Source of the DNA: Bacillota bacterium
GTDB lineage: Bacteria; Bacillota; Clostridia; Peptostreptococcales; Anaerovoracaceae
Length of the DNA stretch: 31,805 nt
Direction: 5' to 3'
Assembly (NCBI GenBank): GCA_017619985.1
Contig: JAFZRG010000100.1
Span: 1-31,805 of the forward strand
Position 1 is the stretch's first letter. Each line of letters starts with the position of its first letter. Below are positions 1-5,924 of the stretch, piece by piece. The position numbers and the translations under genes were made by a program. Under the pieces are notes generated by a model. The model was not told the origin of the DNA and searched no databases. It was given only the letters and a program-made list of their open reading frames with translations.

Positions 1-266
1 CAGACGATCTTCAGTGCGCCTGCATTGTCCAGCACGCCGCCTTCGCCGAACAGCACGTCCTGTACGATCGCACCCGTCGGCAGGATGCAATGGATGACTT
101 CGCACCGCTCTGCCATCACCGCCGGAGTCATGCAGACAGCACCGAGGCCTGTCAGTTCCCTGACAGGCCCCTCCTCCAGATCATAGACCGCCAGTTCGCC
201 GAGGCCCTTCAGCAGATGCTTCGCCATGGGCTTTCCCATGATGCCGAGTCCGATAAATCCGGTCAT
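1..266 (-). CDS. NAD(P)-dependent beta-hydroxyacid dehydrogenase (3-hydroxyisobutyrate dehydrogenase family), partial
   Basis: Only the first 88 codons are in the window; the 3' part runs off the left edge. The protein opens MTGFIGLGIMGKPMAKHLL, the Rossmann GxGxMG dinucleotide-binding motif with the following helix that is typical of the 3-hydroxyisobutyrate / tartronate-semialdehyde / 6-phosphogluconate-like reductase family. The sequence then continues through a predicted second strand (VYDLEEG) and the CILPTGAIVQDVLFG stretch usual for this family. ATG at 266 is preceded by TAGGAGAA, which overlaps the stop codon of the upstream decarboxylase, so the two genes are translationally close (9-base gap). 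It is the last visible gene of a five-gene unit with a two-component system and two PLP decarboxylases. The substrate-specific half is missing, so the substrate cannot be named. Confidence 0.85.
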   Translation of the reverse strand, partial: MTGFIGLGIMGKPMAKHLLKGLGELAVYDLEEGPVRELTGLGAVCMTPAVMAERCEVIHCILPTGAIVQDVLFGEGGVLDNAGALKIV

Positions 267-275
267 GATATTCTC

Positions 276-1550
276 CTATTCCAGATCGAGTTTCTTGTAG
301 AATTCCGTGCCGTCCAGCGTCTTGAAGTAGTCCGCCAGCGTCTCCGCCCTGCGGATCTGCACGACGCTGCCGTCTTCCTTCAGCAGCAGCTCCGCGTGGC
401 GCAGCTTGCCGTTGTAGTTGCTGCCCATGGAATGGCCGTGCGCGCCGGCGTCATGGATGGCGATGTAGTCGCCGATCGCGATCTCCGGCAGCATGCGGTC
501 GATGGCGAAGCGGTCGTTCGATTCGCACAGGGATCCGGTGATGTCGTACTTGTGATCGCACGGCATATCTTCCTTGCCCAGAACCGTCACATGATGATAA
601 GCGCCGTACATCGCGGGACGCATCAGATCGACACAGCAGGCGTCGAGACCGACGAATTCCTTGTGCGTATGCTTGATGTGCAGCACCCGGCCGATCAGCA
701 GGTCGTACGGACCCGTCACGAAGCGGCCCATCTCGGTATAGATGGCCACGTTCGTCATGCCGGCCGGTCCGAAGATGCGGTCGTAGACCTCGTGCACCTT
801 TTCGCCGATGATCTCGATGTCGTTGGGCGTCTGGTCAGGACGGTACGCGATGCCTACGCCGCCGGACAGGTTCACGAACGGGATGTCCATGCCTGTCTTG
901 TCGCGCAGCTGCACCGCCAGCTCGAACAGTTCGCCCGCGAGCGTCGGATAATAGTCGTTCGTCACAGTGTTGCTGGCCAGGAACGCGTGGATGCCGCAGT
1001 GCTTTACGCCCTTTTCCTTCAGCATCTTCATCCCTTCGAACATCTGATCCGTCGTAAAGCCGTATTTAGCTTCGCCCGGATTGTCCATGATCGCCGTGTT
1101 GATCGTAAAGCTTCCGCCCGGGTTATACCGCACGGAAACGGTCTCGGGCAGCCTGCCGATGGCCTTTTCGCAGAAATCGATGTGTGTGATATCGTCGAAG
1201 TTGATGATGGCGCCGATCTTCGCCGCGTATTGGAATTCCGAGGCCGGGGTCACGTTCGAAGTGAACATGATCTTGTCGCCGGGCAGGTCCATGGCCTTCG
1301 CGAACGTCAGTTCCGCGCGGGACGCGCAGTCGCACCCGAAACCGTAATCCTTCAGGATGGCCATGATGGCGGGGTTCGGACAGGCCTTGACCGCGAAGAA
1401 CTCGCGGTATCCCGGGTTCCAGGAGAACGCCCGCTTGATCCGCTCGCAGTTTTCGCGCAGTCCCTTTTCGTCATAGAGATGGAACGGCGTCGGATAGGTC
1501 TTGACGATCTCTTCGATCTGTTCTTTCGTTACGAACGGTCTCTTTTCCAT
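276..1550 (-). CDS. Diaminopimelate decarboxylase-like fold-type III PLP enzyme
   Basis: A 424-residue alanine-racemase-fold (type III) PLP decarboxylase. Visible signatures are the PLP lysine in FFAVKACPNP (Lys55), a GGVG phosphate-loop motif (LSGGVGIAY), an EMGR motif in place of the common EPGR, and the CESND and HDAGAHGHSMGSNYNG motifs near the C-terminus that match the CESGD and DAGAYG motifs of DapDC/ornithine decarboxylases. The HIGSQ segment of classical LysA is replaced by GIHAFLASNTV, so the active-site loop differs and the substrate may not be meso-diaminopimelate. ATG at 1550 overlaps the TAA of the upstream gene (TAATG), a sign of translational coupling, and I chose it over an in-frame start at 1658 that lies inside that gene. 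No lysine-pathway genes are nearby, so a catabolic or specialised role is possible. Confidence 0.85.
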   Translation of the reverse strand: MEKRPFVTKEQIEEIVKTYPTPFHLYDEKGLRENCERIKRAFSWNPGYREFFAVKACPNPAIMAILKDYGFGCDCASRAELTFAKAMDLPGDKIMFTSNVTPASEFQYAAKIGAIINFDDITHIDFCEKAIGRLPETVSVRYNPGGSFTINTAIMDNPGEAKYGFTTDQMFEGMKMLKEKGVKHCGIHAFLASNTVTNDYYPTLAGELFELAVQLRDKTGMDIPFVNLSGGVGIAYRPDQTPNDIEIIGEKVHEVYDRIFGPAGMTNVAIYTEMGRFVTGPYDLLIGRVLHIKHTHKEFVGLDACCVDLMRPAMYGAYHHVTVLGKEDMPCDHKYDITGSLCESNDRFAIDRMLPEIAIGDYIAIHDAGAHGHSMGSNYNGKLRHAELLLKEDGSVVQIRRAETLADYFKTLDGTEFYKKLDLE

Positions 1551-2950
1551 TACAGGAACTCCTTTCCGACAGCGATGATCGCCTCTGCGACCTTCTTGAT
1601 GTCCTCCTCCTCGATGGACCAGTTGGAGAGACTGCAGCGCAGATGAGGCACGCCGCAAACGCCGGACGGATTCAGATAGGTCGTGCCTTCCAGACGGATG
1701 GCCCTCTCGAGCGCGTGGATCTCTTCGTCGGTCACGCCCTCCTTGTTGAGCGTAAAGGCGAATCCGTTGATCAGGACAGGCTTGTGGATCTTATACACAC
1801 CGCTGTCTTCGAGCAGTTTCGCGAATTTCTGCGCCAGTTCGCAGTCTCTTTCGACCATTTCGCGGAATCCTTCCTTGCCGTAGGCCATGAGCGTCATCCA
1901 GACGGCCAGCGCGCGGAAGCGGCGGCTGCCTTCGTTGCCCAGATGTTCGAGCGCCGTGCTGTCCGTCCAGTGGTCGGATACGCTCGTGGTCTGCGCATAC
2001 GTGCGGTACTGCATCTCTCGGTGTTCTCTGCGCACCATCGCGATGGCGCAGTCGTAGTTGACGTTGACCCACTTGTGTCCGTCGATGGTAAAGCTGTCCG
2101 CTTCTTCTGCGCCGTCGAACAGCGGTCTGTACTTGGGCGAAGCCATGGCCATGGAGCCGACGGCACCGTCCACGTGCAGCCAGAACTCATATTTCTTCTT
2201 CAGGTCCGCGATCGCTCTCAGGTCGTCCATGTCGCCGCTGTTGGCGGTGCCCATGTTCGCGATGACGATGACCGGTTTGCCCGCGGCTTTCTTCAGCTCT
2301 TCTTCCAGCTTCGCCATATCGCCCGCGTCCCTGCCGGGAAGCTTGCCGTATTCGATGATGCTGTTTCTGCCAAGGCCCAAAAGCGAAAGTCCCTTATAGA
2401 TCGAGGCATGTGCAAACGCGGACAGGACGATGGGTCTTTCTAGTCCATAGATGCCGTCGTTCGCGCTCTTGCCCTGTTTTGCTGCTGCCCATTCTCTCGC
2501 GCAGGCCAGCGCGTTCGTCGTGGCCATCGTGGCGCCGGACGTGAACGAACCGGTAAAATCGCTGCGCAAGCCGAGCAGATCCTTCAGGCCTTCGATGGCT
2601 TCGTCTTCGATCTGGCGGTCCATGCAGTCCATCTCGCCGAAAGCGTTCTGGTCGTACAGGGAGGTCAGCCAGTCGCCTGCCAGCGCTGCGGGGGTCACGC
2701 CGCCGATGACGTAGCCGAAGAACCGGGACCCGCTGTTCAGCGCCAGCCCTTCGCTGTACTCGTTTACGAAAAGATCGATCGCGCCTTCCGCGCCGAGGCC
2801 CTGCTCGCCCATCTTTCTGAGCGGCTTTCTTTCCCATACGGGAAGCGCCTTTCCGGTCTCGCGCTGCGCGAAGAAGCGTTCCGCCTCTTTTTCGACCCTC
2901 TTGAAGATCTCGAACTGCCGTTCTCTGTCGTTCTTCATTTTCTCGTTCAT
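1550..2950 (-). CDS. Group II pyridoxal-dependent decarboxylase (glutamate/aspartate/aromatic amino acid type)
   Basis: A fold-type I PLP enzyme of the group II decarboxylase family, about 466 residues. It shows the expected order of motifs: an N-terminal helical region, FTSGATMATTNALACAR (cofactor phosphate region), an AFAHASIYKG segment with the histidine that stacks on PLP, LHVDGAVGS with the aspartate that pairs with the pyridine nitrogen, and TIDGHKWVNVNYDC with the Schiff-base lysine. The substrate cannot be read from the sequence; glutamate, aspartate, tyrosine or tryptophan decarboxylase are all possible. Two starts compete: a GTG at 2959 directly after the upstream stop, and an ATG at 2950. 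The AAAGGA ribosome-binding site sits only 3 bases before the GTG but 12 before the ATG, so I favour 2950. It follows the sensor kinase with essentially no gap. Confidence 0.88.
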   Translation of the reverse strand: MNEKMKNDRERQFEIFKRVEKEAERFFAQRETGKALPVWERKPLRKMGEQGLGAEGAIDLFVNEYSEGLALNSGSRFFGYVIGGVTPAALAGDWLTSLYDQNAFGEMDCMDRQIEDEAIEGLKDLLGLRSDFTGSFTSGATMATTNALACAREWAAAKQGKSANDGIYGLERPIVLSAFAHASIYKGLSLLGLGRNSIIEYGKLPGRDAGDMAKLEEELKKAAGKPVIVIANMGTANSGDMDDLRAIADLKKKYEFWLHVDGAVGSMAMASPKYRPLFDGAEEADSFTIDGHKWVNVNYDCAIAMVRREHREMQYRTYAQTTSVSDHWTDSTALEHLGNEGSRRFRALAVWMTLMAYGKEGFREMVERDCELAQKFAKLLEDSGVYKIHKPVLINGFAFTLNKEGVTDEEIHALERAIRLEGTTYLNPSGVCGVPHLRCSLSNWSIEEEDIKKVAEAIIAVGKEFL

Positions 2951-2959
2951 ACGTTCCAC

Positions 2960-4321
2960 TTATCCTTTCTGTTCTTCTTCGCTTCCGGCCTCTTCGCTGG
3001 TTTCCGCCGGTTTCGGGGGATATAGCATGATACTGACGGAAAAGATCCCGTCCTTCGTAGTGATATCCATCGTTCCGTTATACCGCTTTACCGTCGCGGC
3101 TACGGACGGCATGCCGAAGCCGTGACCAGGCTCTCTGGAGACCGGCAGGTGTTCGCGGTCGAAACGGATCTTGCCTATATAGGGGTTGTCGACGGTAAGG
3201 CCAAGCATCGTATCGGAAAGCATGCTGGAGACGACGTCGATCCTGCGCTTTTCTTCCGGCACATTCTCCGTGGCCTTCAGTGCGTTTTCGAGCAGGTTTC
3301 CGAGCATGGCGCAGAATTCGATCTCCGGGATGGGCAGCACCTTCGGAAGCCGCAGATCCCATTGCATCTTGATGTTTTTCGCCTCCGCCAGGCTCGCGTA
3401 ATGAGATGCCACCGCGTCGACCGCCATGTTGGCGCAGAACGGCGTATACCCTTTTTTCAGGATGTCGGTGAACTGTTTGACGTAGTCTTTCAGCTCGTCG
3501 AATTCCCCGTTCGCGGTCAGCTCCGTGATGACCCGGATATGCTGCCGGAAATCGTGGCGCAGCGTACGGGTCTCATCCATGTAGCTGCGCAGTTCCTCGT
3601 AGCGCTTCTGCTCCATGCTGAGCACGGTGTTCTCCTGCTTGATCTCCGCGTTCTCGTTCAGACGCATGGACGTCCACCAGAACAGATGGTAGATCAGGTA
3701 CAGCGCGAGCGGGTACAAAGCCAGGCCTACCAGACCGACGGAGCGCACACGGCCGACGCGCAGCGTCGCGATGTCCTGCGGATTGATGTAGATAAAGATC
3801 GCGCACAGCAGCACGAGAACGAGCGAAAACGCCCACCAGGTCCTGTTCAGGCGCTCTTCGTTCAGCAGATAAGGCAGTTTGACGGCCAGCGTCCTGTAGA
3901 AAAAGAGCAGGATCAGGAACGTGATGCCGACGCAGATCAGGGACGACCGGATCGTAAAGGGTCCTTCGTCCGGTTCGACCGGCGCCGTCAGGAATACCGA
4001 GTAGACGGTCGTGAAGAAACAGAGCATGCAGGCGTTCAGGAAGCAGAAGATCTTCTTCGTCATGTTGAGCTGCACGGTGAGCGTAAAGACCTCGAAACAG
4101 AGCAGAAGCAGCGGCAGCAGGATAAACCCCGTCGATACGTTGAACCGGACGCAGGCGTCCGCGCCGATCAGGATGAAAGCGGTCATGAAACCGCCGATCA
4201 GCAGCAGTACGACCGGCCATTTGAAGCGCACGTGATTCCTTACCGGCAGATACGCCATGATGGCAGCCGGGATGCAGATGGTCAGTTCCAGCGCATGGCG
4301 GATAAAGAGTTCGTTCGTCAT
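2960..4321 (-). CDS. AgrC-like GHKL sensor histidine kinase
   Basis: A 453-residue membrane histidine kinase of the quorum-sensing (HPK10/AgrC) type. The first ~215 residues hold about six to seven hydrophobic segments with short loops and no large external sensor domain. A short coiled linker (about 222-250) leads to the phosphoacceptor box TLRHDFRQH (His256). The ATPase part has an N-box, GNLLENALKA (Asn346), and a G-box, GHGFGMPSV (about 399-407), which define the GHKL fold. The last ~20 residues are acidic and probably unstructured. The start ATG overlaps the response-regulator stop (ATGA), with an AGGAGG ribosome-binding site inside the last codons of that gene. The family usually senses a peptide, but no AgrB/AgrD-like gene is in this window, so the signal is unknown. 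Confidence 0.93.
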   Translation of the reverse strand: MTNELFIRHALELTICIPAAIMAYLPVRNHVRFKWPVVLLLIGGFMTAFILIGADACVRFNVSTGFILLPLLLLCFEVFTLTVQLNMTKKIFCFLNACMLCFFTTVYSVFLTAPVEPDEGPFTIRSSLICVGITFLILLFFYRTLAVKLPYLLNEERLNRTWWAFSLVLVLLCAIFIYINPQDIATLRVGRVRSVGLVGLALYPLALYLIYHLFWWTSMRLNENAEIKQENTVLSMEQKRYEELRSYMDETRTLRHDFRQHIRVITELTANGEFDELKDYVKQFTDILKKGYTPFCANMAVDAVASHYASLAEAKNIKMQWDLRLPKVLPIPEIEFCAMLGNLLENALKATENVPEEKRRIDVVSSMLSDTMLGLTVDNPYIGKIRFDREHLPVSREPGHGFGMPSVAATVKRYNGTMDITTKDGIFSVSIMLYPPKPAETSEEAGSEEEQKG

Positions 4322-5049
4322 CTTCCCCTCCTCATCCGCGTGATCTGGTACTGGGAGAACTGACGGATCAGTTCGGGACGGTTCTTGGTCCGCAGCGGAT
4401 AGCTGCTGCCGTCATCCATCCTGAAGATCTCGCCGTTCAGGGACGATACGTGGTCCATGTTGACAAGGATGCCCCGGTTGCAGAGGAGAAAACGCTCGTC
4501 GGCAGTCAGGATCTGCTCCGTCTCTCCGAAAGTCAGCATGCCCCGGACAGAGCTGCCGTCCGTCAGTCGAAACAGCACCGCGTGACCCTGGGAGATCACG
4601 GAAACGATCTGGCTGTACGTGACCTGCACTTCTGCTTTCCCGGCTTTGACGGCGATCTCCGGTTCACTGCCGGACAGGACGCGCAAGGCTTCCGCCAGCA
4701 CGTGGTTGAGCTGCTCTTCTTTATAGGGTTTGATCAGATAATCGAAGGGATGGATCGGAAACGCATCGAACGCGTATTCCCGGGAGGTCGTGAGGAAGCA
4801 GATCAGGAGGTTCGTATCCTCCTTGCGCAGCTGTTCCGCAAGTTCGATACCCGTCATATCATCCATGCGGATGTCGAGGAACGCGATCTGAAAGAGATCC
4901 TTGGAAAACTCGCGCAGCATAGCTTCTCCGCTGTCATAGACATAGGTCTCGGCTTCCAGTTCCTGCTTTGCGTACCATCTGGCAACGTCTTTCTCCAGGC
5001 GTTCCCTGTCCATTTTCAGATCGTCGACGATCGCGATGCGCCATTCCAT
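4318..5049 (-). CDS. LytTR-family response regulator (AgrA-like)
   Basis: A 243-residue response regulator. The receiver domain (1-~120) shows the acidic pair Asp9/Asp10, the phosphorylation site Asp59 in FLDIRMDD, a conserved Thr/Ser in LTTSREYAFDAF and Lys107 in IKPYKEEQ. The C-terminal half (~135-240) is a LytTR DNA-binding domain, recognisable from the QIVSVISQGHAVLFRLTDG region and the FLLCNRGILVNMDHVSSL segment. It is the first gene of its unit, starts at ATG 5049 behind a GGAGGAGAGGA ribosome-binding site, and overlaps the kinase gene by four bases. The kinase and regulator are a cognate pair by arrangement. Likely targets are its own operon or loci outside the window; I could not identify clear LytTR direct repeats at its promoter. 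Confidence 0.93.
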   Translation of the reverse strand: MEWRIAIVDDLKMDRERLEKDVARWYAKQELEAETYVYDSGEAMLREFSKDLFQIAFLDIRMDDMTGIELAEQLRKEDTNLLICFLTTSREYAFDAFPIHPFDYLIKPYKEEQLNHVLAEALRVLSGSEPEIAVKAGKAEVQVTYSQIVSVISQGHAVLFRLTDGSSVRGMLTFGETEQILTADERFLLCNRGILVNMDHVSSLNGEIFRMDDGSSYPLRTKNRPELIRQFSQYQITRMRRGR

Positions 5050-5092
5050 AGGTGTCTTCCTCTCCTCCGAAAAAGCATATTAGTACAAATAC

Positions 5093-5101
5093 ATTATATC
5101 A
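5093..5101 (-). promoter_or_regulatory. Extended -10 promoter for the two-component/decarboxylase unit
   Basis: On the minus strand the sequence TGATATAAT is a perfect extended -10 element (TGnTATAAT), 43 bases upstream of the response-regulator start. No good -35 hexamer lies 16-18 bases further upstream, which is tolerable for extended -10 promoters. The thiT terminator ends about 30 bases upstream, so the unit from 5049 leftward is probably transcribed from here. Confidence 0.6.
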
Positions 5102-5129
5102 TCGTTTCTCTGCGATACCATAAGAACAT

Positions 5130-5156
5130 AAAAAAACGGGGACAGACTGTCCCCGT
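5130..5156 (-). terminator. Rho-independent terminator after thiT
   Basis: On the minus strand, ACGGGGAC and GTCCCCGT (8 pairs, loop AGTCT, which could close further) are followed by a run of seven U. It lies 16 bases after the thiT stop codon. Confidence 0.9.
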
Positions 5157-5172
5157 TCCGTAAACCCCTTTT

Positions 5173-5745
5173 CTACCCCATCGCCTTGAACAGTTTCGGT
5201 GCACTCTTGTACAGGATGCCGATCACGATCACGGTGATGACCGTTTCCACGGACATGAAGCTTCCGTTGTAAGTCAGCGAATAAACAATGGCTCCGACGC
5301 CGTCGTTCGTGATGGATCCCCATACGATGAAGCCGGACAGGAAGTGCGCCAGGAAACGAAGCATGCAGACGCAAACAGTGCCGAACAGGATGCCCTGCAT
5401 CTTCTTGTTCTCCCCGAAGGGCTTCGCGAAGAACCAGGCGAGCCCCAGCGCGGTAAACGGCACCAGATAGTCAAGGACCACTTCCAGCGCCATGGCAGTC
5501 GCGGTGCCTGCCGGCGTCGGCCACAGGCCGCCCAGCAGCATCTGCAGCAGACTGTTGGCAAAGCCGGACAGCAGGCCCCAACGCGGACCGTGCCGCAGGG
5601 AGATGAGGATGAAAGGCACCATGGAAGCCGCGGTGATGCTGCCTCCGTTGGGCATCTCGTAGATCTTGATCTGGGCGAGGATCGTGCCCAGCGCGACGAG
5701 GACGGCGCATTCCGCCAGGATCCTCGTTTTATTCGTGTTGTTCAT
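5173..5745 (-). CDS. thiT: Thiamine-specific ECF transporter S component
   Basis: A 190-residue membrane protein with about six hydrophobic helices. The MPNGGSITAASMVPF segment (about 31-45) corresponds to the signature of ThiT, the substrate-binding S component for thiamine in energy-coupling-factor transporters. A TPP riboswitch lies directly upstream, which independently supports thiamine as the substrate. ThiT normally needs a shared EcfA-EcfA'-EcfT module encoded elsewhere; the ECF module in this window has its own fused S domain and is probably dedicated to another substrate. Start ATG 5745 has GGAAAGGAAC upstream. The unit is monocistronic, bounded by the riboswitch terminator in front and a strong terminator behind. 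Confidence 0.95.
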   Translation of the reverse strand: MNNTNKTRILAECAVLVALGTILAQIKIYEMPNGGSITAASMVPFILISLRHGPRWGLLSGFANSLLQMLLGGLWPTPAGTATAMALEVVLDYLVPFTALGLAWFFAKPFGENKKMQGILFGTVCVCMLRFLAHFLSGFIVWGSITNDGVGAIVYSLTYNGSFMSVETVITVIVIGILYKSAPKLFKAMG

Positions 5746-5764
5746 GACTTGTTCCTTTCCGGAT

Positions 5765-5796
5765 AAAAAACCGCACTCCTGGGGTCAGGAGTGCGG
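5765..5796 (-). terminator. Terminator of the TPP riboswitch expression platform
   Basis: A perfect 10-bp stem (CCGCACTCCT / AGGAGTGCGG) with a six-base loop and a run of U, placed between the TPP aptamer and the thiT ribosome-binding site. With TPP bound it should terminate before thiT. It is also the first terminator I can see downstream of the grd operon. Confidence 0.92.
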
Positions 5797-5814
5797 TCAA
5801 ATGCAATACAGAAT

Positions 5815-5898
5815 ATGCTCCCTACGCCGGCATTACCCGGATCAGGTAAAAGAGTATGTTCTCAGCCGGACTGCACCATGCAGCTCAGCACCCCTGTT
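5815..5898 (-). ncRNA. TPP riboswitch (THI element)
   Basis: The minus strand carries the conserved TPP aptamer landmarks in order: ACAGGGGTGCT (P1/P2 start), GGCTGAGA (the conserved CUGAGA of the pyrimidine-sensing arm), ACCTGATCCGGGTAATGCCGGCG (the ACCUGAUCYGGRUAAUGCYRGCG core), and GTAGGGA closing P1. It precedes a terminator and thiT, so it is expected to be an OFF switch controlling transcription of thiamine uptake. Confidence 0.97.
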
Positions 5899-5907
5899 AT
5901 CGTATCG

Positions 5908-5916
5908 ATTATAGCA
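5908..5916 (-). promoter_or_regulatory. Extended -10 promoter for the TPP riboswitch and thiT
   Basis: TGCTATAAT on the minus strand is a perfect extended -10 element, 10 bases before the first base of the aptamer and 9 bases after the end of the upstream grd gene. The hexamer 17 bases upstream (TTTATC, 5931-5936) is a poor -35 and lies inside that gene. Confidence 0.75.
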
Positions 5917-5924
5917 CGTTTGCG

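Noticed and set aside
90..1646. Long plus-strand open frame opposite the decarboxylase genes
   Set aside because: It is antisense to a well-conserved PLP enzyme, composed of histidine/arginine/valine-rich low-complexity sequence typical of GC-rich shadow frames.
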